Notes under the pieces: generated by a model
Database searches by the model: none
The model's input: only the letters and a program-made list of their open reading frames with translations
Told to the model about the DNA's origin: nothing
Assembly (NCBI GenBank): GCA_964563585.1
Contig: CAZLXG010000044.1
Location: 1 to 19,249 of the forward strand
Source: CAZLXG01 sp964563585
Lineage (GTDB): Bacteria > Bacteroidota > Bacteroidia > Flavobacteriales > Flavobacteriaceae
Length of the DNA: 19,249 nucleotides
Reading direction: 5' to 3'
Part shown: in pieces, positions 8,499-15,893 of the stretch
How positions within the stretch are numbered: position 1 is the stretch's first letter
Layout: the number at the start of each line of letters is the position of its first letter
Program-made: the position numbers and the translations under genes

Positions 8499-8633
8499 CG
8501 AATTTTTAGCTCCTTTTTGCCATTTATAAATCCTTTGAGGATCTCTAAACCTAATTCATCTGCCAAGTCTTTAATGTTCTCTCGTATAACTTAAGTGAAC
8601 CGTTTGCTCTTTAAATTTTGTGTTCCGAGTAAA
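8499..8633 (-). pseudogene. Decayed IS3-family orfA (helix-turn-helix) fragment
   Basis: Three adjoining minus-strand reading frames encode pieces that join into the N-terminal half of an IS3-type OrfA: TRNTKFKEQTVHLSY (within 8633-8577), ENIKDLADELGLE (8581-8543) and QRIYKWQKGAKNS (8537-8499). The order and content match the OrfA helix-turn-helix pattern (FKEQ..V.LSY, NIK.LA.ELG, RIYKWRKE). Two apparent single-base losses, near 8580 and 8540, separate the frames. There is no start codon, no OrfB and no visible terminal inverted repeat. It is therefore an old remnant trapped between two convergent genes. The assignment rests on pattern recognition of the family, not on a search. Confidence 0.7.
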
Positions 8634-8659
8634 GGTAGCAACTCTAGAATCTTTTAGTG

Positions 8660-8678
8660 ATTTTATTAATAATAAAAT
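8660..8678. repeat. AT-only palindrome between convergent genes
   Basis: ATTTTATTA (8660-8668) and TAATAAAAT (8670-8678) form an exact palindrome with one central base. It lies between the convergent antiporter and lepA genes, just downstream of the lepA stop. The lack of G-C pairs and the tiny loop make it a poor intrinsic terminator, and no better one is seen in this 208-nt spacer. Confidence 0.35.
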
Positions 8679-8702
8679 TGAAGTTCTTAGAAGGAAATGT
8701 TA

Positions 8703-10499
8703 TTAATCATTCAACTTCAAAACAGCCATAAACGCTTCTTGTGGGATTTCTACATTACCAACTTGACGCATACGTTTTTTACCTTTTTTCTGTTTTTCTA
8801 ATAGTTTTCTTTTACGAGAAATATCACCACCATAACATTTTGCAGTTACATCTTTACGTAATGCTTTTATGGTTTCACGAGAAATAATTTTTGCTCCAAT
8901 AGCAGCCTGAATAGGAATATCGAATTGCTGGCGAGGAATTAATTCTCTTAATTTCTCACACATTTTTTTACCAATATTCTGCGCATTATCCGCATGTATT
9001 AAAGCCGAAAGTGCATCAACAGGTTGTGCGTTTAACAAAATATCCAAACGTACAAGTTTTGAGGTTTTCATACCTATAGGAGAATAATCAAATGACGCAT
9101 ATCCTTTTGAAACAGTTTTTAATCTATCGTAAAAATCGAAAACAATTTCAGCTAAAGGCATTTCAAAAGTTAATTCAACACGCTCGGTAGTCAAATAGGT
9201 TTGATTTGTTATTATTCCTCGTTTTTCAATACAAAGCGACATAACATTGCCAACAAAATCGGATTTTGTAATAATTGTAGCTTTAATAAATGGTTCTTCA
9301 ACTCTGTTTATTGTTGAAGGTTCTGGTAAATCCGATGGGTTGTTTACTATAAAAGGTGTGTCTGGATTTTTATTTGTGTAAGCAAAATACGAAACGTTGG
9401 GAACCGTAGTAATTACAGTCATATCAAATTCACGCTCTAAACGTTCTTGAATAATTTCCATGTGAAGCATACCTAAAAACCCACAACGAAAACCAAAACC
9501 AAGTGCTGCAGAGCTTTCTGGTTGAAAAACTAAAGAAGCATCATTTAACTGAAGCTTTTCCATAGAGTTTCTAAGCTCTTCATAATCTTCAGTGTCAACA
9601 GGATAAATACCTGCAAAAACCATTGGTTTTACATCTTCAAAACCCTCAACAATATTTGTGGTTGGATTTGCAAAGTCAGTAATTGTATCGCCGACCTTAA
9701 CTTCTTTAGCGGTTTTAATACCAGTAATTAAATAACCAACATCACCAGCTTTAACGCTTTTCTTCGCGACTTGAGTAAGCTTTAATGTGCCTACTTCATC
9801 TGCAAAATATTCTTTATCGGTAGCGACAAATTTAATTTTTTGACCTTTTTTAATTTCACCGTCAAAAACTCTAAAATAAGTTTCGATACCTCTAAAAGTA
9901 TTATAAACCGAATCGAAAATTAATGCTTGTAGTGGAGCATCTGGGTTACCTTTTGGGGCAGGAATATGTTCAATAATAGCCTTTAAAATATTATCAACAC
10001 CAAATCCTGTTTTTCCACTGGCATGAATAACTTCTTCTGGGTCGCAACCTAATAAATCAACAATATCATCGGTTACTTCTTCTGGGTTTGCACTAGGTAA
10101 GTCTACTTTATTAAGAACTGGAATAATTTCCAAATCGTTTTCTAAAGCTAAATATAAATTAGAGATTGTTTGTGCCTGAATACTTTGTGCGGCATCAACA
10201 ATAAGCAATGCGCCTTCGCAAGCAGCAATACTTCGCGAAACCTCGTAGCTAAAATCTACGTGACCAGGTGTGTCAATTAAATTTAAAATATAATCTTCAC
10301 CTTTATAAGTATATTCCATTTGTATGGCGTGCGATTTTATGGTAATTCCGCGCTCGCGTTCCAAATCCATACTATCAAGAAGCTGATCCTGTTTTTCTCT
10401 TTCGGTAACAGTACCTGTATAATCCAATAAACGGTCTGCAAGTGTGCTTTTACCGTGATCTATATGTGCAATAATGCAAAAGTTTCTAATATTTTTCAT
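8703..10499 (-). CDS. lepA: Elongation factor 4 (LepA), ribosome back-translocating GTPase
   Basis: A translational GTPase that acts on stalled or mis-translocated ribosomes and in ribosome biogenesis. All GTPase motifs are present: AHIDHGKST (11-19), the switch I region RERGITIKS (48-56), DTPGH (76-80) and NKVDLP (130-135), then SGKTGFGV. The remainder has the EF-G-like domains and the LepA-specific C-terminal domain ending in the basic KRKLLEKQKKGKKRM stretch. At 598 residues it matches the family length of about 600, so it is complete. It starts with ATG at 10499, about 22 nt after a likely transcription start. It is downstream of and co-directional with the PD40 lipoprotein gene but has its own -7 box, so it is probably independently expressed. 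Confidence 0.98.
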   Translation of the reverse strand: MKNIRNFCIIAHIDHGKSTLADRLLDYTGTVTEREKQDQLLDSMDLERERGITIKSHAIQMEYTYKGEDYILNLIDTPGHVDFSYEVSRSIAACEGALLIVDAAQSIQAQTISNLYLALENDLEIIPVLNKVDLPSANPEEVTDDIVDLLGCDPEEVIHASGKTGFGVDNILKAIIEHIPAPKGNPDAPLQALIFDSVYNTFRGIETYFRVFDGEIKKGQKIKFVATDKEYFADEVGTLKLTQVAKKSVKAGDVGYLITGIKTAKEVKVGDTITDFANPTTNIVEGFEDVKPMVFAGIYPVDTEDYEELRNSMEKLQLNDASLVFQPESSAALGFGFRCGFLGMLHMEIIQERLEREFDMTVITTVPNVSYFAYTNKNPDTPFIVNNPSDLPEPSTINRVEEPFIKATIITKSDFVGNVMSLCIEKRGIITNQTYLTTERVELTFEMPLAEIVFDFYDRLKTVSKGYASFDYSPIGMKTSKLVRLDILLNAQPVDALSALIHADNAQNIGKKMCEKLRELIPRQQFDIPIQAAIGAKIISRETIKALRKDVTAKCYGGDISRKRKLLEKQKKGKKRMRQVGNVEIPQEAFMAVLKLND

Positions 10500-10528
10500 A
10501 AAGGCGTTTCTCTGCTAAAAAGATTTTG

Positions 10529-10536
10529 CAAAGATA
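10529..10536 (-). promoter_or_regulatory. Likely -7 element of the lepA promoter
   Basis: The minus strand reads TATCTTTG (10536-10529), an exact match to the Bacteroidetes -7 consensus TAnnTTTG. It is suitably placed 30 nt before the lepA ATG. No TTG is found at the ideal upstream distance; only a TTT is near, so the -33 part is weak. Confidence 0.5.
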
Positions 10537-10574
10537 GTTTATTTATTGGCTATTAAACGAATACTAAAAAAGAA

Positions 10575-11675
10575 CTAATCTTGCCATTCGGCTATAAAAA
10601 GATTAGTATCGCGTCCGCCACCATTATTTCTGTTAGATGAAAAAGCTAAATATTTTCCATCATTTGAAAATACTGGAAATGCATCAAAGGTTTCACCGTG
10701 TGTAACACGCTCTAGGTTTTTACCATCAATATCAATTAAGTATAAATTGAATGGAAATCCACGTTCTGCTTCAAAGTTTGAAGAAAACAGAATTTTTTCT
10801 CCAGAAGGATGAAAAAACGGACTCCAATTTGCATTTCCTAAATCGGTTAATTGTTGTAATTCGCTTCCGTCAGCATTACAAATATAAAGTTCCATGTCGG
10901 TTGGTTCTACTAGACCTTCAGCAAGTAATTCTTTATATTCTTTAATTTCTTGTTCGGTTTTTGGGCGTGAAGAACGAAAGATGATTTTTGTACCATCTGG
11001 CGAAAAGAAAGCACCACCATCGTAACCTAATTCATCTGTAATTTGTTTTACATCACTTCCGTCAATATTCATGGTGTACAGTTCTAAATCGCCACTTCTA
11101 GTTGAGGTAAATACAATTTTATCACCTTTTGGCGATACAGTTGGTTCTGCATCGTAGCCAACTTCATTGGTTAATTGACTAACAATATTACCTTCCAAAT
11201 CGGCTACAAAAATGTCGAAAGTATCATAAACAGGCCAAATATATTTTCCATTTTTACGTAATGGTGTGTCAGGACATTTTTCATCAGCTAAATGGGTAGA
11301 TGCATAAATAATATGTTTGTTATCTGGTAAAAAGTACGAGCAAGTTGTTCTACCCATTCCAGTACTTACCATTGGCGGCGCAATACTATCTGTAAATGTT
11401 TGATCTGCATTCATTAAAAACATTTGGTCGCAACTCACACCCCACTTGGTGTTGTTAGATTGAAACACAATCTGTTTATCATCAAAATTCCAATAAGCTT
11501 CGGCGTTATCGCCACCAAAAGTAACTTGACGCATAGATTTGAAATGTACCTCTTCAGGATAAATTAACGAGTCTTTTACAATTTCAGTTTGAGTTTCTTT
11601 TTCTGTTTCGGCTTTAGTTTGGTTTTTACAACTAAAAAGAGCGAAGATTAAAATGATAAAGTATATACGGTTCAT
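10575..11675 (-). CDS. PD40/TolB-like beta-propeller lipoprotein
   Basis: An exported protein of 366 residues built of TolB-type PD40 repeats. At least four repeats are readable, each with a core like SPKGDKIVFTS or SPDGTKIIFRS followed by ELY..N.DGS...QIT; a diverged first copy precedes them. The N-terminus is a lipoprotein signal peptide with lipobox LFSC (Cys16). Such propellers bind proteins or peptides, and some occur as accessory domains of peptidases, but this gene has no peptidase domain. It is divergent from the lipoprotein M28 peptidase with a spacer of only 41 bp, which suggests shared control and possibly related roles in the periplasm or at the cell surface. The exact function is unknown. 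It is not the TolB of a Tol-Pal operon, since no Tol genes are nearby. Confidence 0.85.
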   Translation of the reverse strand: MNRIYFIILIFALFSCKNQTKAETEKETQTEIVKDSLIYPEEVHFKSMRQVTFGGDNAEAYWNFDDKQIVFQSNNTKWGVSCDQMFLMNADQTFTDSIAPPMVSTGMGRTTCSYFLPDNKHIIYASTHLADEKCPDTPLRKNGKYIWPVYDTFDIFVADLEGNIVSQLTNEVGYDAEPTVSPKGDKIVFTSTRSGDLELYTMNIDGSDVKQITDELGYDGGAFFSPDGTKIIFRSSRPKTEQEIKEYKELLAEGLVEPTDMELYICNADGSELQQLTDLGNANWSPFFHPSGEKILFSSNFEAERGFPFNLYLIDIDGKNLERVTHGETFDAFPVFSNDGKYLAFSSNRNNGGGRDTNLFIAEWQD

Positions 11676-11687
11676 TATATTATTAAC

Positions 11688-11695
11688 TAAATTTG
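11688..11695 (+). promoter_or_regulatory. Likely -7 element for the M28 peptidase gene
   Basis: TAAATTTG (11688-11695) exactly matches TAnnTTTG and lies 21 nt before the ATG at 11717, giving a very short leader. No TTG is seen 19 to 21 nt upstream; that position falls inside the first codons of the divergent PD40 gene. The 41-bp spacer must hold starts for both directions. Confidence 0.45.
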
Positions 11696-11716
11696 CGCTA
11701 AAATAAGATTAAAAAC

Positions 11717-12946
11717 ATGAAGAAAATATCGCTATTAGTTCTTTTTATATCGCTGTTAGGGTGTAAAAACGAGTATGTCCCTGAAAATAAAATTAAAGAT
11801 GATGTTACTTTTTTAGCAGATGATAAATTAGAAGGTCGTCAAACAGGAAGTGATGGCGAAAAAGCAGCAGCAGATTATTTAGTAAGCCGTTTTGAAGCTT
11901 TGGGTCTTGAAACAAAAGGAACAGAAGGTTATTTTCAAGCGTTTACGTTTAAACCAAAAACCAATCCGCATCAAAAAGTAAAATATACAGTTAAAGAGGG
12001 TGATAGTACAATTACAGGAACTAATGTTGTTGGTTTTATAGATAATAATGCAGAAAACACTATTATAATTGGTGCGCATTACGATCATTTAGGTCATGGG
12101 GCAGAAGGTTCGTTATATAGAGGAGAAGATTCTGATGCTATTCACAATGGTGCAGATGATAACGCGAGTGGAGTAGCTGTGATGTTAAATTTAGCAAGCA
12201 AACTTAAGAACGAAAACAAAGGCAATAATTATTTATTCATTGCTTTTTCTGGTGAAGAAATGGGGTTATTGGGTTCTAACTATTTTGTAAAAAATGCAAC
12301 TATCGATACAAAAACCGTGAACTATATGATTAACATGGATATGGTTGGCAGATTAAAAGAAGATAAATCTTTAGCTGTTTATGGCGTTGGAACATCTCCA
12401 ATTTTAAAACAAACATTAACCGCACATAACGATAGCTTTAAATTAATTCAAAAAGAATCGGGTATTGGACCAAGCGATCATACGTCTTTTTACAATGCTG
12501 ATATTCCTGTGTTGCACTTTTTTACTGGACAACATGAAGACTATCACAAACCAAGTGATGATTCAGAAAAATTGAATTATGAAGGTATGGAAACCATATC
12601 AAATTACATTTTTAATGTCATTACAGATTTAAATGATAATGGAAAACTTCCTTTTAGAAAAACCAAAAACGAAAGTGATGAAACGCCACGTTTTAAAGTT
12701 GGTTTAGGTGTTATCCCAGATTATTTATACGACGGGAAAGGTATGAGAATTGATGGTATAAGTGAAGATAAGCCGGCACAAAAAGCAGGTTTACAAAAAG
12801 GAGATATTGTTATTAAGTTAGGAGATAGTACAGTAACTGATATGATGAGCTACATGAAAGTTTTAGCAACTTTTGAAAAAGGAAACACCGCCAAAGTTGT
12901 GGTAGAAAGAAACGGAACAGAAGTAGAAGCTGAAATTCAGTTTTAG
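11717..12946 (+). CDS. M28 family zinc peptidase with C-terminal PDZ domain, predicted lipoprotein
   Basis: A co-catalytic zinc aminopeptidase-type enzyme of 409 residues. The M28 ligands are visible: His121 in AHYDHLGHG, bridging Asp147 in GADDNASG, catalytic Glu180 and ligand Glu181 in FSGEEMG, Asp208 in INMDMVGR and His277 in DYHKPSDD. A PA-type insertion is absent. The C-terminal 80 residues (about 328-409) form a PDZ domain (GISEDKPAQKAGLQKGDIV), which may recognise substrate C-termini or partners. The signal peptide ends in lipobox LLGC (Cys16), so the protein is membrane-anchored outside the cytoplasm. It is the first gene of a unit with the DUF4345-like gene 9 nt downstream. The M28 plus PDZ arrangement is common in Bacteroidetes; the true substrate is unknown. 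Confidence 0.93.
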   Translation: MKKISLLVLFISLLGCKNEYVPENKIKDDVTFLADDKLEGRQTGSDGEKAAADYLVSRFEALGLETKGTEGYFQAFTFKPKTNPHQKVKYTVKEGDSTITGTNVVGFIDNNAENTIIIGAHYDHLGHGAEGSLYRGEDSDAIHNGADDNASGVAVMLNLASKLKNENKGNNYLFIAFSGEEMGLLGSNYFVKNATIDTKTVNYMINMDMVGRLKEDKSLAVYGVGTSPILKQTLTAHNDSFKLIQKESGIGPSDHTSFYNADIPVLHFFTGQHEDYHKPSDDSEKLNYEGMETISNYIFNVITDLNDNGKLPFRKTKNESDETPRFKVGLGVIPDYLYDGKGMRIDGISEDKPAQKAGLQKGDIVIKLGDSTVTDMMSYMKVLATFEKGNTAKVVVERNGTEVEAEIQF

Positions 12947-12955
12947 TTATTTTCA

Positions 12956-13336
12956 ATGAAGAATCCTTATAGCTTATTGAACAAAATCCATCTGATTATT
13001 TCAGTTTTAATTGTTGTTCCTGTAGCTTTTATATATGGTTTTCAACCCGATTTTAAATTTGATATTCATCTAAATACAATCGACGAACATAATTTGTTTA
13101 AAGCAATTATGGGAATGTATTTAGGGTTTTCTGTCTTGTGGGTTTTAGGAATATTTAAAACAAGCTATTGGAAAATGGCAACGGTTACCAATATCATTTT
13201 TATGTTAGGAATGGGTTTTGGAAGAATAATTAGTGTTTTCTTAGATGGAATTCCAACCAATGATTATATTTTTGGAACGATTGCCGAATTACTTTTAGGT
13301 TTTTATGGTGTTTGGATTTTAAGAAAACTAAAATAA
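12956..13336 (+). CDS. DUF4345-like four-helix membrane protein
   Basis: A small integral membrane protein of 126 residues with about four hydrophobic helices (near 12-29, 48-66, 73-92 and 104-123). The segments KAIMGMYLGFSVLW and FMLGMGFGRIISVFLDG resemble the DUF4345 family as I know it. No catalytic motif is visible and the molecular role of that family is not established. The ATG lies 9 nt after the M28 peptidase stop, so the genes are likely co-transcribed. It is convergent with the 68-residue protein gene, with only 17 bp between the stop codons and no recognisable terminator. Confidence 0.8.
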   Translation: MKNPYSLLNKIHLIISVLIVVPVAFIYGFQPDFKFDIHLNTIDEHNLFKAIMGMYLGFSVLWVLGIFKTSYWKMATVTNIIFMLGMGFGRIISVFLDGIPTNDYIFGTIAELLLGFYGVWILRKLK

Positions 13337-13353
13337 AAAATGGAGTTTAATTT

Positions 13354-13560
13354 TTAACCCATAGTCAAAGCTCCGCAAATACCAAGACTAATAATAAGAT
13401 AAACAGCAGCAAGAATGAATAATATTTTTGCTGCTTTTTTATTTTTTTTAAGAATAGTTGCACCAATAAGAGCAAACAAAATGGCAGGACCAAACATGAT
13501 AGCAAAAATGATAAGAACTAAACCATCTAAATTACCTACTTCAATTAATAATTTTTTCAT
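13354..13560 (-). CDS. Small two-helix membrane protein, unknown function
   Basis: A 68-residue protein with two hydrophobic helices (about 13-37 and 45-66) separated by a short basic turn (LKKNKKAAK). I do not recognise a family. Its ATG lies one nucleotide after the radical SAM stop codon, which strongly supports translation coupling and a shared job. It could anchor the otherwise soluble radical SAM enzyme to the membrane, by analogy with small partner proteins, but this is inference. The coding reading is supported by the tight spacing, an ATG start and the coherent membrane topology. Confidence 0.75.
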   Translation of the reverse strand: MKKLLIEVGNLDGLVLIIFAIMFGPAILFALIGATILKKNKKAAKILFILAAVYLIISLGICGALTMG

Positions 13561-13561
13561 T

Positions 13562-14953
13562 TTATATGTCGTTTCTAAGTTCTTCTAAGCGTGCTTTTTT
13601 ATCATCTCTATAAAAAAGATTCATGGTTTCGAAAGGAATAATTTTATTGTTTTTATCCACAATATGCACACACGATTTTTTTATGGCTCTCACATCAAAA
13701 TTATAGGCATCAATAAATTGCATGATAATAATCCGAAATAGATTATCGTAACCTAATTCTGGTGCATCAATATTTGGTAAACAACACATTATTGACTTTA
13801 AATTTTCTTCAGCAACTTTAACTGAATTCCCTGTACTAAATAACTCAATCATTTTTCCTTGAAGGCCTTCATCTTGCTCATAAATAATAGTGTTTTTACT
13901 ACTATCAAGTAAATCACTTGGGTTTATATAACGTGTTAAAGGAAACACCTCATTTTCAATCTTAAGCGCATAACCCATAACTAAAGCATCAGGATTACAG
14001 GGTACAGGAAGTAAATCATCAGAATTAAAAATATCGGTTTGTTCCAAGATTTTTCGTCGCACTTCAGTTAATGTCATACGATCAGTTTCAGGATTAAAAT
14101 TTTCTAATCGTCCCGCTATTTGTGTAGGTTGTAAAGTAACACCTCGAATACATTTTTGTTTTAAGGCATACTCAATTATTTTTCCAATTTCATGATCATT
14201 TAATCCTTTTTGAAGCGTTACAACTAAGGTTGTCGAGAGGTTGACTTTGTTGAGATTTTCTATGGCTTGTTCGCGAATATGATTTAAATCTGCACCTCGA
14301 AGTTCTTGCAAGACTTTATTATTAAACGAATCAAATTGCAAATAAATCTCAAAATCAGGAGTATAAGTTTTTAATCTTTCCGCGAAAGCGACATCTTTAG
14401 CAATTTTAATCCCATTAGTATTAAGCATTAAATGTCTAATAGGAAGCGATTTTGCATAATCCATAATTTCCCAAAACTGTGGATGTATTGTTGGCTCGCC
14501 ACCAGAAATTTGAACCACATCAGGTTCTTTTTCGTTAGCGACAATCGTGTCTAACATGTCTTTAACCTCTTGAAGCGTGCGATGTCTACCGTAAGTTGGC
14601 GAAGAACCAGCATAACAGGTTGGGCACGTTAAATTACATCGATCTGTAACCTCAACAACAGTTAAGCAAGAATGTTGCTCATGATCAGGACATAAACCAC
14701 AATCGTAAGGACAACCATAATCTGTTTTTGTGTTAAATCTATAAGGAGTTTCCGAAGGCTTATTATAGTTTCTAATGTTTTTATAATACTCAATATCATC
14801 AGCAATAAGCACTTTCGAATTGCCATGTTCACTACAGCGTTTTAACATATAAACATTATCGTTTTCAAACACGATTTTTGCATCAACACGTTTTAAACAC
14901 TCAGGGCACAAGCTTAATGTAAAATCATAATATGTATATTTTCTAACAGGCAT
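13562..14953 (-). CDS. Cysteine-rich radical SAM protein of the Tes/MJ0619-like group
   Basis: A radical SAM enzyme of 463 residues. The canonical cluster motif is CNLTCPTC (Cys106, 110, 113), followed by the SAM-binding GGEP (151-154). The N-terminus carries a separate metal-site signature, CPEC (16-19) with CSEHG (40-44), and then GCPYDCGLC plus Cys96 just before the radical SAM motif. Further Cys are at 268, 319, 390, 391 and 428. This layout, with YLQFDSF, LNDHEIG and GVTLQPTQIAGR, matches the archaeal tetraether lipid synthase (Tes, MJ0619) group and its bacterial relatives, which carry several auxiliary iron centres. Archaeal Tes joins lipid tails through C-C bonds; the substrate here is unknown. 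It follows the Lgt-like gene on the same strand, with a 108-nt gap filled largely by a palindromic repeat, and is coupled to the 68-residue membrane protein. Other class-D-like radical SAM activities remain possible. Confidence 0.85.
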   Translation of the reverse strand: MPVRKYTYYDFTLSLCPECLKRVDAKIVFENDNVYMLKRCSEHGNSKVLIADDIEYYKNIRNYNKPSETPYRFNTKTDYGCPYDCGLCPDHEQHSCLTVVEVTDRCNLTCPTCYAGSSPTYGRHRTLQEVKDMLDTIVANEKEPDVVQISGGEPTIHPQFWEIMDYAKSLPIRHLMLNTNGIKIAKDVAFAERLKTYTPDFEIYLQFDSFNNKVLQELRGADLNHIREQAIENLNKVNLSTTLVVTLQKGLNDHEIGKIIEYALKQKCIRGVTLQPTQIAGRLENFNPETDRMTLTEVRRKILEQTDIFNSDDLLPVPCNPDALVMGYALKIENEVFPLTRYINPSDLLDSSKNTIIYEQDEGLQGKMIELFSTGNSVKVAEENLKSIMCCLPNIDAPELGYDNLFRIIIMQFIDAYNFDVRAIKKSCVHIVDKNNKIIPFETMNLFYRDDKKARLEELRNDI

Positions 14954-14980
14954 ATTTTGTGCTTTTTAATAGTTGTTTTG

Positions 14981-15059
14981 GCGTTACCACAAGGGTCGGG
15001 CTATTCACTATATCTTTTTTTCGTACCTCAAAAAAGGATGCCGTTTCTATCCCTAACGC
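14981..15059. repeat. REP-like palindromic intergenic repeat
   Basis: A 79-bp element is bounded by the inverted repeat GCGTTA (14981-14986) and TAACGC (15054-15059). Inside are a GGG/CCC pairing and a central hairpin built on a T run (about 15015-15021) and an A run (15030-15035). It starts 2 nt after the Lgt-like stop codon and differs in composition from its surroundings, being locally GC-rich at both ends. From memory, very similar intergenic elements (GGGTCGGGCTATTC at one end, ATCCCTAACGC at the other) occur in many copies in flavobacterial genomes. Only this copy is in the window, so the copy number cannot be shown here. Confidence 0.65.
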
Positions 15060-15061
15060 GC

Positions 15062-15802
15062 TTACCATTTTGGTTTTAGTTTAAAAATAGTAGTTCTGTA
15101 ATACAGCAAACAAATTAGGCATAAAATTTGAATTGTGCTTAATCCAAAAGTATAAAATACATTAGGTTTTAAAAATTCTATAAAAAAACGAAATGTAAAA
15201 TAGCTTATCATAAAATATTGAAACAATATTCCGTTTTTTAAAACGCTATTATTTTGGATTTGTTTTAAACTGAAAAACAGAAGTATTAGAAAAACTAATT
15301 CATATAATGACGTTGGATGACGCAGTAAACCATCACCTAAATCCATTCCTAGAAATAAAGACGTTTCGTTTCCGTAGGTAAACTCATTTATTCCCGATAA
15401 GAAACAACCAATACGACCAATAAAGATTCCAAGAATAATAGGAAACACAAATAAATCGCCAGACGAATTAGTTTCACCAACTATTTTTTTAGCAAATTCA
15501 ACACCAAGTAAACCGCCAAATAAACCACCCATAATGGTTTTTGTATTCAATATTTGAATAATGTTTTCTTGGGAGAATTCAGCCAAAGGATTTTCTAAAA
15601 AGCCAATTAATCGCGAACCTATTAAAGCACCAATCGCTGCTCCTAAAATAATGGATAAGCGATTGTTAGACGAAATAATATCTGTGCTTTTTTTACGTAA
15701 AAACACGTAATATCTAAACGCAATAAAAAAAGCTAGATATTCTAAAATTAGATGAATGTTTATATGGTAACCAAATACAATTGGTTCAAAAGGAATGTTC
15801 AA
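15062..15802 (-). CDS. Lgt-like prolipoprotein diacylglyceryl transferase family protein
   Basis: An integral membrane protein of 246 residues with about seven helices. It is related to Lgt, which transfers a diacylglyceryl group from phosphatidylglycerol to a lipobox cysteine. Seen here: GAAIGALIGSRL near 53-64, GRIGCF (129-134) matching the GRLGNF signature with the essential Arg kept as Arg130, RHPTSLYE (161-168), and Y-x3-R-x3-E as Tyr201, Arg205, Glu209, at the same spacing as E. coli Tyr235, Arg239, Glu243. Missing: the His of the FHGG motif (here MGGLFGGLLG) and the Asn after GRxG, replaced by Cys133. It may therefore be a specialised paralogue rather than the housekeeping enzyme. The start is TTG at 15802: an upstream extension would run through the divergent dus gene, and no in-frame ATG fits. 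Downstream lies the radical SAM gene. Confidence 0.8.
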   Translation of the reverse strand: MNIPFEPIVFGYHINIHLILEYLAFFIAFRYYVFLRKKSTDIISSNNRLSIILGAAIGALIGSRLIGFLENPLAEFSQENIIQILNTKTIMGGLFGGLLGVEFAKKIVGETNSSGDLFVFPIILGIFIGRIGCFLSGINEFTYGNETSLFLGMDLGDGLLRHPTSLYELVFLILLFFSLKQIQNNSVLKNGILFQYFMISYFTFRFFIEFLKPNVFYTFGLSTIQILCLICLLYYRTTIFKLKPKW

Positions 15803-15869
15803 AAAGCAATATTTTAAGTTTAAAAATACAACAATAATAGTGCGAATAATTAATTTGACTAAAAAGATG

Positions 15870-15877
15870 TAATTTTG
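15870..15877 (+). promoter_or_regulatory. Likely -7 element for the dus gene
   Basis: TAATTTTG (15870-15877) matches TAnnTTTG exactly, and the TTG start of the dus gene is 16 nt further on. The nearest upstream TTG (15855-15857) is only 12 nt away, shorter than the usual spacing, so the -33 part is doubtful. No convincing promoter for the divergent Lgt-like gene was seen in the 91-nt spacer. Confidence 0.4.
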
Positions 15878-15893
15878 TTCAAAAATCGAACTT

